The position numbers were made by a program, and so were the translations under genes. This document shows, one piece after another, positions 20,656 through 34,700 of a DNA stretch of 64,000 nt (the stretch's first letter is position 1; every line of letters begins with the position of its first letter). The DNA comes from Rhineura floridana (taxonomy: Eukaryota > Chordata > Lepidosauria > Squamata > Rhineuridae). The stretch covers positions 226,281,943 to 226,345,942 of the forward strand of contig NC_084482.1 of NCBI RefSeq assembly GCF_030035675.1, in the 5' to 3' direction. The notes beneath the pieces were generated by a model. That model did no database searches, was not told the origin of the DNA, and saw only the letters and a program-made list of their open reading frames with translations.

Positions 20656-21885
20656 GGCTGATGGTGACCTGGTTCAGGACTTTATTGACTGCTGCCATCA
20701 TGGAGACAGCCTGGTTTCATCAAGATGGCATTATGAGGTCATGTATGGCGTCACAAGCAGGATAAGCCTCACAGTCAGAGACCCAGGCTGAACGCTCTCA
20801 AGGTGGACCTTTTGTGTCAGAGGATGAAAAGGTTACTTTTAGGGCAATATGAGCTTTTACATAAGGGGCAGCTTTCTGGCTTGCAGTGGTCTCGGTCTCT
20901 GTCTCTTGTTAAGGAAACTACAGCCATTTCAACCATTCGGTGCCCTACACATGTCATGCCCTGGCTGCTTATTTTGTAACTGGACGCTGTGCTTGAGTAC
21001 AAACAGAAACATATGAAGAAGCTGCCCTGAGAGATTGCAGGAGCCCAAGCCACTGAGGGCTGCATTCAATCAAATTGGAACTTCAAAGGAAACATGTAAC
21101 CCAAAAGGAGAGGAATGAAAATGCAACATTAGCACTTTTTACAGAGTAAAAGTCACTTTGCTACTTCAGGAACATCAAATGTAATTATGCACCAGTTGGT
21201 TTGGCATAAAATTATCACATCTGGTATATTAAAAGCACATTTTATTCAAACAATTATTACAAATTGAATTTACTTTCTAAAATTTTTACTCTTTTTTTGT
21301 AACAAATGGATCTACAAGATCCTGAACTGTAAGGAACCTCTTGCATTTTGCCAGTTTATGAAGAGCAGGCAAAAAACATTTAAAAAAAAAAAACAGAAGA
21401 AACCATCAACATTACTAACAAAAAAAAATTATTTATGTCTCCACTAGTCTTCCACAGTGTCAAGCAGAAATAAAGCACTTATTCCCATAAAAAAAACTGA
21501 GAAAAAGGGGGGACAAGTTTCAATGAAATGTTTTATTCAACACGCTAAAATACCGTAATTCTTTTTTCTTCATTTTTTTTTCAATTTTCCATTTATTTGG
21601 AAAAAAGCAAAAAAAAAAAAGGCTTCAGAAAAAAATTGGGTTTTCCAAATTTTTCCGCTTTTTTTCTGGCCCTTCATGTCTCCAGCTTTACAATTAAAAA
21701 TCATTGCCACCAATTCCTGTGCAAAAAAATTGCAAACGAAAGGGCCTTCCTCCACCATGGGCAACATGCAAAAAGACTTGCAAGACAAGGAGGGTTTTCA
21801 GATAAACCAAGTAGGTACCAACTGAACCTCCGAAGGGAGAGCGCCTCACAGCTGAGATGCTACTCTCTATCCCGACTGCTAAAGT
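20656..21885. other. Gene 3 3' flank, no other gene
   Basis: 20816-21065 is unassigned. 21120-21850 matches the pseudogene 2 flank at 16370-16750. AT-rich and homopolymer runs at 21380-21620. Gene 3 3' UTR is probably here. Confidence 0.5.
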
Positions 21886-22796
21886 TCAGATGCCACCTTT
21901 TGTTTTCATTGTAAGGTGCTCCTTTGTGTTCAGATCAGGCCTCAGAACGATAATGTAGCACTTGGGAATGAAGATGCAGCCCAGGAGCCCAGCACTGGAG
22001 GCCAAGATGGAGAAGACCTGCACGGCTACCATGTATTTCCCCTTCATGCTCAGGTAGGTGGGCACAAAGGAGACCCAAACACTGCAGAAGACCAGCATGC
22101 TGAAGGTGATCAGCTTGGCTTCATTAAAGGCCCCTGGCAGCTTCCTGGCCATGAAAGCCACCGTGAAGCAGATGGCAGCCAGGAAGCCCATGTAGCCAAG
22201 AGCAACATAAAACATGGCAACAGACCCTTCATTGCATTGCAGGACAATCTCTCTGGGCTGGGAGTGCATGTTGGAATCTGGGAATGGTGGAGAGATCCCT
22301 AGCCAGATGGTACAGATCACAACCTGGACACTAGAACAGGAAATGACAATGGAGTTGGCCAGACTCTTCCCCAGCCATCTCCTCAGCCTGTTCCCTGGCT
22401 TTGTGGCCAGGAAGGCCAGCACCACAGTGATGGTTTTGGCCAAGACAGAAGAGAGAGCAACTGAGAAGATGATGCTGAAGGCTGTTTGTCGGAGGAGGCA
22501 GGTCGCTTTCCTTGGCTGGCCAATGAAGAGGAAGCAGGCCAGAAAGGAGAGCAGGAGGGAGATGAGGAGGAGGTAGGAGAGGTCCCGGTTGTTGGTTTTG
22601 ACTATGGGAGTTTCTTTGTATTTACTGAACATTCCTAACACAAAGCCTGTGGTTAAGCACAAGAAGAGGGCAAAGGAAACAAGGATAATCCCCAAAGATT
22701 CTTCATAGGCCAGGAAGATGATAATCTTGGGGACACATTGATCTCGGTTCTTGTTGGGATGTTGGTCTTCTGGACATTTGGTGCAATGGTCTTCAT
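21886..22796 (-). CDS. V2R gene 3 exon 6 (seven-transmembrane domain)
   Basis: 911 nt including the stop. About 95% identical to gene 1 exon 6 at protein level, ending MKTKGGI. Acceptor TTTTTCAG. A BovB fragment starts about 33 nt upstream of the acceptor. Confidence 0.92.
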
Positions 22797-25700
22797 CTGA
22801 AAAAGAAAATGTTATTTCAGCATCACTGGATTGCAAAAAACACAAATAATTGGGTGTTAGAACAAATTAAACCAGAACTATCATTAGAAGCTAAAATGAT
22901 AAAACTGAGGTTATCATACTTTGGACACATCATGAGAAGAAATGATTCACTAGAAAAGACAATCATGCTGGGAAAAACAGAAGGGAGTAGAAAAAGAGGA
23001 AGGCCAAACAAGAGATGGATTAATTCCATAAAGGAAGCCACAGATGCTCTTGGAGGTCGCTGATTCATAGGGTCACCATAAGTCGTAGTCGACTTGATGG
23101 CACATAACAACAACACAACTTCTCTGTTAGACCCATAATAGATGCAGCAGCATAGAGGGGTTTTGCCATTGCCTATAATAACACCAGCACCCTTGGAAAG
23201 CAAGTTTTTCAGCAATCCACTACGTCTGAATGTGTGGAGCAGATCCGGCAGCCCAGATCTCCATCTCCTTTATCTCCTGCATGCGCAGAATTTGAGAAGA
23301 GGATGAGGGTGGGGAGGTCCACTTGTCAGTCTTCAAACATCACAATGACAGGTGATGCAGCCCTTTAAAGTCCCGACAATCAGGCTTGCCAAGAGCCCTG
23401 TGTGGGCATGTCAGAAACCAGGCATGCAGTGCTTCAGAAGCCTCGCCCATCAGCTGAACCTCTGGTCTTCTTAAGGCTCTCTTGGCCCAGATCTGGTGTC
23501 TTTTTTATGTCAGGTGATTGCCAGGTGGACGGGGCTTGGTCAAAATGAACTGACAGGCTAAGTAGGAACACCTGGTGAAATCAATTAGTTCCCCATCCCT
23601 AGTTATGAAATTTATGTTGGAGATTCAAAAGATTCTCTTTCAAAGGCATTTGACAAAAGGTGCCGATTTGGTGTCCATTACCGAGACCTGGGTGGGTGAG
23701 CTTGGAGGAGTCGATCTGACCCAACTTTGCCCACCTGGATACTCAGTGCAGCACCAGCACAGGCTGCAGGGACGGGGGGGAGGAGTTGCTGTGGTCTGCA
23801 GAACTTCCATCTCTGTCACCAGGAAACCACTCTATCTTGGAGCTGACTGTGAGGGCCTGCGCCTGGTGTCAGACCGAGGAGACAGTAAACTAGGGTTGCT
23901 GCTGGTGTACCGTCCACCCTGCTGTCCAGCAGCTTCTCTGACCGAGCTGGTGGAGGTCATCTCAGCTGTGGTGTTGGAGGAGCCCAGAACGATAGTGCTG
24001 AGTGACTTCAATGTCCATTCTGAGGCTGCCTCTAGTGTTCCGGCTCGGTACTTCATGGCCTCCATGACGACCATGGGGTTGTCTCAAGTTGACACTAGCC
24101 CAACGTATAGGGCAGGGCATACCCTTGACTTGGTTTTTGCTCCAGATGGAGGAAGGGGTGGTCTGGAGATAGGGGGGTGGATGTCACCCCATTGTCATGG
24201 TCAGACCAGTTCCTGGTGAAGTTTAGACTTATGGCTCCGATCCTTCCCTGCAGGGGTGGTGGACAGATTAAAATGGCCCGCCCCCAGAGCCTAATGGAAT
24301 CCACTGGATTCCTGAATGCCCTGGGGGAGTTCCCAGTAGATAGAGCAGGTGACCCTGTTGAAGCCCTTGCCATGCTCTGGAACAGTGAGGCGCATTGGGC
24401 TCTCGACACGGTTGCCCCTGAGCGCCCTCTCCGGCACTGTGGAGCCCGGCTTGCACCCTGGTACAACAGTGAGCTAAAGGCAATGAAACAGGCTGGACGA
24501 CGGCTAGAGCGTAAGTGGCGAAAGACGTGCTGTGAGGCTGATCCAGCATGAGTAAAACATCATAACCGTGCCTACTGTGTGGCGGTGAGGGTGGCGGAGA
24601 AGGCCCACTTCTCTGTCTCCATCACATCCTCAAGTAGCCGTCCAGTGGAGCTTTTGCATATTGTCAGGGGTCTGTTGACATCATCTCCAGGAAATGGAGT
24701 CTTAGACCCTTTGGAGGCCCACTGTGAATTGTCAGCAAGGCACTTTGAGGGTAAAGTTGCTCGCCTCCGTAGCAGTCTTGATGCCCCCTCTACATCTACT
24801 GTAGTCCCCAATGAGGTGACCAGTGAAATGCTTGCTGCAATTTCTTGGGAATGGTTTCAGTTGATGCGGCCTGATGACGTAGACAAGGTGCTTGCGATGA
24901 TGCAGCCAGCGATGATGATCCTCTCGACCCTTGCCCTTCTTGGCTCATTAAAGCTTGCCAAGGGGGTTTGACAGTGTGGATCCAGGGTGTGGTCAACACA
25001 TCATTGCAGGAGGGAGTCGTTCCAGCCGCCCTGAGAGAGGCGGTGATCTAACTGCTCCTGAAAAAGCCCACCCTGGACCCATTGGTTTATGACAACTACT
25101 GCCCGGTTGCAAATACCCCCCTTTTAGGGAAGGTGATTGAGAGGGTTGTGGCACAGCAATTGCAAGTACTCTCGGATGAAACAGATTATGGCTGCTTTCA
25201 TACATGGGACTGATTGTGTTAGTTTAACGGATTAAAAAGGAAGCATTTCTGTCCCGATTTCTAAAACCCCTTTCACACTGCAGTATCTGTTATACTGGCA
25301 TTTCGCGCAACAGTTTTTCACACACACACACACACAGAGCTACAATGAACAGAGCAGAGTTTTTCTCTCTCCCCCCCCTTCATTTTAGGGGGTTTGGTGT
25401 ATTTCCCCCCCCAACTTGATTTTTGAGGCTCGTGGAGGCGGCCCTGGGGATTGGGGGGCGGCGGCGCCTGCTATTGCGGCCACCAGGAGCTCACAGAGGT
25501 GGCTCTCCTTATTCTTAATTTTTATTTTGGGGGCCACGGACGGGGGCGCCAGCTTCAGCAACTGTTAGTAGTTCACTGAGGCAACTCCTTTTACCCTTGT
25601 TCTCCCCCATCTCAGATTATACCGGAGCTCGGCAGCTGCGGTCATTGATAATGCACCTCCCTTTGGCCCCACTCCTCATTTCCCCCCTCTGTTTAAGGTG

Positions 25701-28700
25701 GCTACTGCTTTTTTCCCCTGTTCCACACTGCATGCTGGGATGCCTGTCACGTGAGCGGCAGCAGCTAGCGCAAAGCTCCTGCAATCTTCCAGGTTCCCAG
25801 CCTTGCTAACGGATTATTTCTGGTATCATTTATTGTGGAAATTAGCTCTATACTTGCACTACATTCCACCAGAATTCCAGAGCTACCCATTATGTTGTGT
25901 GAAATCTCAAATATAATGCGCAAATTACCAGGTAAGAAATCGTCAGAATAACGGAATAAACTGCAGTGTGAAATCACCCTATCTTGACCCATCCCAGTCT
26001 GGGTTCAGGCCTGGTTATGAGACTGAATCAGCCTTGGTTGCCCTGATGGATGACCTTTATCGGGAGAAGGACAGGGGGAGTGCAACCCTGTTATTCTTAC
26101 TTGATCTCTCAGCAGCTTTTGATGCCATTGATCATGGTATCCTTCTGGGCCAACTTGGTGAGATGGGTATTGGAGGCACTGTTTTACAGTGGTTCCGATC
26201 CTATCTCCAGGGTCGTTCTCAGAGAATAGCATTGGGTGACTGTCTTTTGGCCCCCTGGCAACTGTGCTGTGTGGTGCCACAGGGTACCATCTTGTCCCCC
26301 ATGCTGTTTAACATCTATATGAAGCCCTTGGGAGCAGTCATCAGGAGCTTTGGGGCGAGGTGTCAACAGTATGCTGATGATACCTAGCTCTATTTCTCTG
26401 TAACATCTGAATCAGGAGAGGCTGTGCAAGCCCTGGACCGCTGCCTGGACTCGGTGGTGGGCTGGATGAGAGCCAATAAACTGAGTCTGAATCCTAGCAA
26501 GACGGAGACGCTGTGGGCTGGTGGTTCCTGAGTTCGGATAATTGGTCAGTTGCCTGCTTTGGATGGGGTCAAACTCCCTCTGAAAGAGCAGGTCCGTAGC
26601 CTGGGGTGCTCCTGGATCCATCTTTGTCGCTAGAGGCCCAGGTGACCTCAGTGGCTAGGAGTGCCTTTTACCAGCTTCGGCTGGTGAGACAGCTGCGGCC
26701 ATTTCTGGACCAGGATAGCCTGACCACTGTTGTCCACGCACTGGTAACCTCCAGGCTGGACTGGAAGCTGCAGCTGGTGCGCAATGCAGCGGCAAGACTG
26801 CTCCCTGGGGCAGGGTATCACCAACATGTCACCCCGCTGCTGAAAGAATTGCACTGGCTGCCCGTTTGCTACCGGGCCACGTTGAAGGTTCTAGTTTTGG
26901 CGTACAAAGCCCTATACAGCTCGGGACCAGGATACCTGAAAGACCGTCTTACCCCTTATATGCCCAGCTGATCACTGCGCTCTGCAGGGGAGGGCCTCCT
27001 GCAGAGACCATCTTATCAGGAGGTTCGTTCTGCACAATATAGGAAACGGACCTTTAGTGTGGCGGCACCTCCCCTGTCGAATTCCCTCCCCTTGAATATT
27101 AGGCAGGTGCCATCTCTGCTCTCTTTTCAGCGCCTTTTGAAGACTTTCCTCTTTCAACAGGCCTTTTAAGTCGAGACCTATCCCAGTCTGTGCCTGTGTC
27201 AGAATTGTTTAATACGTTTTTAATAATGTTTTTAACCCTTTTAAAGTTTTTTTTGAATGTTTTTATTGCTGTTTCGTTTCAATGTATGTTAAGATCAGTT
27301 TTTATGATGTTTTAAAGTTTTTTGGTCCTTTGTTTGCCGCCCTGGGCTCCTGCTGGGAGGAAGGGCGGGATACCAATTAAATAAATAAATAAAGGCATTT
27401 TTCTTCCAGAGCTGCTCACCTTCCTGAGTGGAGATGGTCCCTTCCGCACATGGACCACAAGCATAGCAGCAAACCGGCTTCCCTTCCTGAATCTCCTTGG
27501 CGTATCCGGGACGACAGCTCTCTGTGCACCTGGAACGAGGCACAGTCTGAGCAGAAAGAGAAGAAGAAACATCAAGGGGAAATGTGTGAAGGATATAGAA
27601 ATGAATCCTAGAGCCTGGAAAGAACCCAATGGGATCTACCTAAACCCTCTCTTTGTAGAGAACACTTTTGATTCATAACTGCATGGCTGGGAATCCACAG
27701 TGGTGTGTTTATGAAAATAAATGGGAACCAGCAAATCTCTTTTAACCAGGGATGAAGCTGCTGCCTCTGTGGCCTGTCACAGTGATGACCCTGGGCTGTC
27801 TGAGGGCACCCCTAGACTGTCAGTATATAGGCTGCATTCACACTGTGCATTTATTCCACTATTATTATTCCACTTTAAACCGTCATGACTTCCCCCAAAG
27901 AATCCTGGGAAGTGCAGTTTGTGAAGGGTGCTGAGAGTTGTTAGGAGACTCCTAATCTCCTCACAGAGCTACAATTCCCAGAGTCCCCTGGGAAGAGGGA
28001 TTGACTGTTAAACCACTCAGGGAATTGTAGCTCTCTGAGGAAAATAGGAGCTTCCTGACAACTCTCAGCCCTCTGCACAAACCACACTTCCCAGGATCCT
28101 TTGGGGGAAGCCATGAGTATTTAAAGTGGGATAATAGTGGAATAAATGTCTGGTGTGAATGGTTCACATTGCGATTAACTGTGAGGTGGGTTCTACTTGC
28201 ATGCCCATTTAATTCGCAGTGATCACATGATGTAAGAGGCAAAAGGAAGGCTTTCCGCCGCTTTTAGCTTTTTATCCGCAGCAAATCGATCCAATTTTAA
28301 TCCGAAAAGAGAAAAGAAAAGCATCTGTACTTTGTATCACTAGAGGCTTGTAGATGCTTAGCTCTGATGCTTTTGTGAGTCCATGCCCACTGCCTCCTCC
28401 TCCCTTTGTTATGTCATTTCCTGCTGGCTCCCATTCTGCAAGCCTGATGCAAAGGGTGCTTTTTTGCCCCCTAACTTGTGGAAAACAGCATAACATTGTT
28501 CAAACAAATATTTGTAATTCTGATGGATTCTGAAAATACAAATAATCAAACGAGGATTTTTTCTTTTTTTAATGAAACTTACTCTGGAACAAACTGAGCA
28601 TGCTCGGTTGCCAAGGTAACCAGAGGAAGTCATAGTTTGACCTTAAGAAGGCATGGTCATTAGGAAGGTGATTGACCCTTTCCCTTCAGTATGAACAGAA

Positions 28701-31700
28701 AACAGTGTTTGGAAGGTAGGAAGTGTGATCTTTAAATTCCCATTGTGATGGAAAATGCTTCGTCTTTAAAACGGAGTTTAGCTCCTATGTGAATGAGCCC
28801 TATTTTGCAGAAGGGATTCAAGTGCATGCTGAATATTTAGGTTTCCACAATTAAAGTGTACTAGTTGCTCAAGCAAAATGGATGATTCTCATCATCATTA
28901 TTGTTTGATTTGCATACCACTCTTCATCAAAAGGCCAGGGGGTGCTTTGCAAGATGGTAAATAAAATGAATATAATATAAAAACATGACACAATATCTAT
29001 ATAATAAAAAATTAAAAACAGTTAAATAAATGCAATTCAGATAATAAGGAATGCATGCAAAGAGAGAATTATACAGCCACAAGAGTGGCTGTATACTATA
29101 GCCAGCAGGGATTTTTCACGTTCTACCATGTTAAATGAAAACAGCCCCCTCACCCCTTTCTGGTGCTTTGTATAGTCCCAATTCAAAACAAAAACTTACA
29201 AGTCTTATACTGTTGGATTCAGGATCGCTTGCTCTACAACTCTGGAAGTTTTCTTGGTGATACCCCCACGGAGAATCCACAGTTAAAGTCAAAAACGGGA
29301 GAGAAAAAAACTAGAAGCCATTTGGACTTTTTTCTTGAGAAATTGTCATAATCTGTTGTCATTCATTAAAACTCAGAGATGACTGTTAGGTATCTCTAAT
29401 CAAATCCCTGAGCTTGCCCCAAACACAGTCCTTCATCTTCAGTAGGTTTAAAGTAAAAAAAACTGCATGGTTTGTTTTTAATTAATAGATAAAAATGCCA
29501 TACTGTGGGTGATAACATCACGCAGGCGCAGTAGAAACCAGGAGTTCTTTTGTTTCACTTCCCCTCCCCCCTCCCCTTCCAGTTACTTGGAGGAAGCAGG
29601 GGAAGTCTTCTGCTCCTGTGATTGGTGGGCAACAGACATGTGACTCACACTGGCCTTCTGCTGAGCTTGCTCTTCCCTCGTGCTCTGTGTAAAGAAGCAC
29701 GAGGGAGGAAATGGAGAGCCAGCAGTTAGGAGAGAGAGAGAGAGAAATGGCCAGTGGAGGGAGAAAGCCAGAGGGCAAGGATGACAGAGAAGGCAGCAGC
29801 AGAGTGGAGGAGAGTGACGGTGATGTGTGTGTGTGTGTTCCCACCCCTGCAGTCTCCCACAGCCTGCTCTTTGCATTGGCTCAGTTGCCCTGCTCCCACC
29901 AGTGCTCTCTCCTACTGCCTGCCTTCCCCACTCGCTCAATTGAGCTTGAGAGAAGGAAAGAGTCAAAAAATGGGAGGAGCTTTGAAGGACACTGCAATTT
30001 TTTAAAAGTCTACTCAAGTCTCATTGAGTGCAGTGGGGCTTACTCCCAGGTAAGTGGAGCAGAGCTTCTGTGTGCTAGCAATGATTTTGAAGGGAAGGAA
30101 GGTGGTAAAATGTCTCCTTAGAAGTAAATCACACTGAGTTCAGTGGGGCTTACTCCCAGGTAAGTAGAGTACCTAAAATGGGAGAGAGACTTGTCAGTAA
30201 ACTAGAGCTAGGAGTGAACTGTTTAAATTGTTGACTCTTTTTTTTAAAAAAAGTTTGTTTTACAAATTTAAATGGAGTTAAAGCCTCTTGTGGGCCCAGA
30301 CAAGTGAAAACAAGTGAAAAAGCTATTTTGAGAGAAGGGCAGAAGGAAGGAGTAATCAAAAAGTTAGTGAAGAGAGAGAAGGGGGAGAAATTCTGAGGGT
30401 TCGCACTGTAATTGTAAAAATGTCTACTCAGAAGTAAATCTCACTTATTCAATGGGGCTTGTTGTTGTTATGTGCCTTCAAGTGGTTAGGACTTATGGCG
30501 ACCCTATGAATCAGCGACCTCCAATAGCATCTGTTGTGAACCACCCTGCTCAGATCTTGCAAGTTCAGGTCTGTGGCTTCCTTTATGGAATCAATCCATC
30601 TCTGGTTTGGCCTTCCTCTTTTTCTACTCCCTTCTGTTTTTCCCAGCATTATTGTCTTTTCTAGGGAGTCATGTCTTCTCATGATGTGTCCAAAGTATGA
30701 TAACCTCAGTTTCATCATTTTAGCTTCTAGTGACAGTTCTGTTTTAATTTGTTCTAATACCCAATTATTTTTTACAAAATTAAGGTTGATTACATTCATA
30801 GTACAATGCTAACCCCAAACCTAGTCTAAAGTAAATCCAATTTAGTTCGGTGGGACTTAGTCCCAGGTAAGAAGGATTAGGATTCCAGCCCCTTTGAAGA
30901 AACAGTTGGGGGGGCAGAGAAAGGGAGGGGAGTTTGCCTATGTGTCTGCTCATGTTGTTGTGTTGGACTGCCTTCAAGTCAATTCCGATTTATGGTGATC
31001 CTATGAATAGGGTTTACATGGTAAGTGGTGTTCAGAAGGGGTTTACCATTGCCTTCCTCTGAGGCTGAGAGGCAGTGACTGGCCCAAGGTTACCCAGTGA
31101 GCTTTATGTCTGTGTGGGGATTCAAACCCTGGTCTCCCAGGTCAGAAGTGAGTCCCACTGATCTCAGTGGAACTTACTCCCAGGTAAGTGGGGTTGGGAT
31201 AGGATTGCAACATCATTTTGAGGGGAATGTAGGAAGAGGTGAAAGAACAACAGAGAGGTAATGAAGAGAAAAAAGGCAGAGGGGACCCTAAGACTCTGAA
31301 GCAGAACTTGTGTGGCCCCTATGGACTTGAAGGAAGTCCATTTCCATTTTCAAATATGATTGCATAGAAATAAATCCCATTGAACTCAAGAAGTATGCAA
31401 ATGATCAAACCCAACCTCCCTTCTCCTCCCTCCTATCCTCTCCTGCTTGCCCCTTTGCTCCCCCTTCCTTTGCCCCTCCCTCCCCATCCCCATCCCCTAC
31501 CAATCCCCAACTGTATTCCAAGGCACATGTTACCAAATTCTTCCAAGCTACACAGGAAGTGGATTGGACTGTGAAAGAGCAACCCAAATGGTGTTTGCAT
31601 TTTGACCAATTTGTAGGGCAGTCCAATATCTCAGAGAGGAGGTCAGGTCTCCTGCTCCCCTGGTGCGTTCACTTTAGCTGCCTTATTTCCCTGCTTTTGA

Positions 31701-34700
31701 AAGTTTGATAGAAATATTTATTGGCTGTAGGTACATTCTTAAACCGCAAGGTTTTTTGCCTATTAGTGAATACATACATAGTACATAATGCATAATGAGC
31801 AATGCATATTAAGCAGCATCAAACAGACAATTTCAGCCCAGCAATGAACTCCATAAATCAGAGTCTCATGACATAAGTAATTACCTCTTCTTAGGTGCAA
31901 CTGTAAAACATAACATATATCTAACAAGAACTGCCTTATGTAAAATAAGGGAAGGGGGGAATGAGCAAAGGCATAGCTAAAGTGCAGAAACGGTGCACAA
32001 AGTTCGCTCTTCATCTGACCATCACCCACAGAAAATTTATTTATTTATTTAAAATATTTCTATCCCTCCTTCTACCCTACAATAGGGCACTCCGGGTGCC
32101 TACAATAAAATCACACACATATATAATACAATACACAATAAAACATAAAACATTACAGTAAATTAAAATGTATAAAATACTATTAAAATACATAAAATAC
32201 ATTATGCATCCACAGAGAAAATGACAGACCATCCCAGCTCTCCACTGGAAGCTTTCCTTTCCTCTCCCACTCTCTCCCCCGGGGAGATCGCCACTTCCCT
32301 GCCGCTCATTCAGAGTCCTACCACAATCTATAGGCCACTTTCAGGGGGGTGGTCTCTACTCCCTAATGGCCCCCAGAAGAGAGACACTAAAGGGGCTGTT
32401 CCCTTTGGTGTCTCCCCGCTAGGGCTGGCCCATCACTGGGCATCCCACTGCCTACAGCATGCCAGGCTTCACTCCTCACATCCCAGAACAAACCCTCAGG
32501 GTAGATAGAGACCGGTTGGTCTGCCTCTGCACAGCAGTGGTATCTCATGTAAGACCACTTCATGTGCCAAATTCCTGATGAATTAGTGTAAAGACTAGTT
32601 AAAAGTCTTAGAGAGTAACTGTAGCTGTGAAGGGCAGGGTGCAAGAAGCTTTAATTCACTCCCCTCTTCTTAATAATCAGACCCCACCTTTACTGCCAAA
32701 ATGTTTAAATCCACTTTAAAAAATAATTAAATGTTTTTGCTGTTAGGAAAGTGATGGGGAAGACATATCCCAGAAGACACCCACGGGGCAGGTAGAGTCC
32801 AGTTGGTCTGCCTCTGCACAGCAGCTGTGCAGGGGACATGTACTGAAAAGTGTAACCACCCCATAAAGAAATCCAAACTAATGCCCATTATAAACCAGAT
32901 ATAATCCAAACGTAACCATTGTGAAAAAAAAGTGAAGATGAATACTCAATAAAAATGTCAGCTGCTGGAAGAGCCCTCAACTGTATTCCAAGGAAGCCGT
33001 AGCTAAAGTTCCTAAACATCCCTGCTCTTATCCCACTACAGAGTTTGGTGGTGCCATTGCAGCCTGGGTATAGGAGGACTCCTTTGCACCTTCACCATCC
33101 ACACCCACTTCCCTCCCAGTAGGACTGACTGACTGAATCCTCTTCTCCTCCCCCCCCCCAGGATCCTCACACACACACACAAACACTTGCTTCTCTTTAC
33201 AGAAAATTCCCTCCCCTTAAATATTAGACAGGCACCATCTCTGCTGTCTTTTCAGTGCCTAATGAAGACCTTCGTCTTTCAACAAGCCTTTTAAGCAGAG
33301 ACCTTATCCTAGTCTATGTCTCTGTTGGAACTGCTTTTTCAGATGTTTTTAAAGCTGTTTTTAAATTTTAAAAAACGAAACAAAATAAGAGAGAGAGAGA
33401 GATGTTTTTAACATATTTTGTTAAAGATACTTTGTTTTATTATGTTTTGACAGATGCCTTGGTTTAATATGTTTTAAAGTCTTTTGTTTTTAAGATGTTT
33501 TAGACTGCTTTCTGCTTCTGAGAGGAAGGCTGGGATATAAAAGTAATAAATAAATAAAAACATCCATACATCCATAAATGGGTGCCCCCTGCAGACTAGT
33601 ACAGCAGCCAAATGGATTGAACCATATAGCGGGGAGGGGGGGTTGTCTGTATTCAGAAAACATTTTTATTTAATGAAGATGGGCATGTGAGTGACGAGGA
33701 GTGTGTCTGTGTGAGTAAAGGCTCCTTTACTCTCCTTTACTCTTTAATGTCTGGGCTCCTGCTGGGAGGAAGGGCAGGATATAAATCAAATAATAAATAA
33801 ATGAAATGGAACAAACCATTTCCCCGACCTTGTTAAACTGCAAGGGCCACTCGACAGCTTCTGGGTTAATGGTGAATTTCAGGTCTGGGGGTGCCTGTCC
33901 TCCTATACTCCCAACGGTCACTCCGCCCCGAGACTTATTGGGAAACTGATCTGCACTGCCCTCTCCCCATTCTCCTCGCTTCTGCACCTGTGCACCTCTG
34001 CACATTTTGTCACCTGCACAGATCATTTTGTTCCTAAACCGCTTCGGTGTATTTGGCTATGGCCTGAAGGCGCACGAGGCCACCGCCTTGCTGAAACTGA
34101 GCAGGTCTGGGTCTGGGCAGTGCCTGGATGGGAGACCACCTGGGGACCACATGTATGCAGCCTTGGGTTCCATGGTGAAGGAAAGGCAGGGATATCAAGA
34201 TAACAAACAAACAAATAATATTCGGCCAGTGCTACTGGCAAGGCATCAGTGTTGAGCTACTTCATCAGAATGGCTCTGAATACTAGCCGCTGTGGAATGT
34301 AATCAGGGGTGGGATATAATACGCATGGCCTGTTTGTGTGAGTGAATGGATGAAATGAAGCAAGCCATTTCCCCTACCTTGTTAAACTTCAAGGGCCACA
34401 CAACCGCCTCTGGGTTGATGCTGAATTTCAGGTCTCGGGATGCCTGTCCTCCTATACTCCCAATTGTCACTCTGCCATGAGACTTATTGGGAAACTGCAC
34501 CCAATTGATGATGTCAAAGTCAGCTGCCGGCTCCCCGTTCTCATCCAAATGCTGCCCATTGATGGAGGAATTAGTAAACAGGATTCCTCGTAGGAAAGGG
34601 TGGAACTAGGAAGAGAGAGGGAAAATGCCAGCATTTAGGAACCAGGAATGATCTCTTTCTGGGGCTGACCCTGCAGGCAGACTTGTGTCCTACAACTGAG

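Larger units (their letters stand above)
30010..31397. repeat. Six copies of a 40-bp dispersed motif
   Basis: Units of the form AAGTAAATCCCATTGA, then CAGTGGGGCTTACTCCCAGG and TAAGT, at 30010-30057, 30116-30169, 30421-30460, 30821-30875, 31141-31190 and 31361-31397, all on the plus strand. One more, antisense, at 13360-13455. Confidence 0.75.

Noticed and set aside
23575-24219. 214-codon frame starting before the L2 element
   Set aside because: It is host intron sequence running by chance into the L2 endonuclease frame; the insertion border at 23652 is clear.
29518-30121. Overlapping open frames on both strands
   Set aside because: C/T- and GA-rich composition with dinucleotide repeats; no domain or splice sites.
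33203-33560. Possible exon upstream of the orphan exon 4
   Set aside because: Matches the L2 3' UTR.
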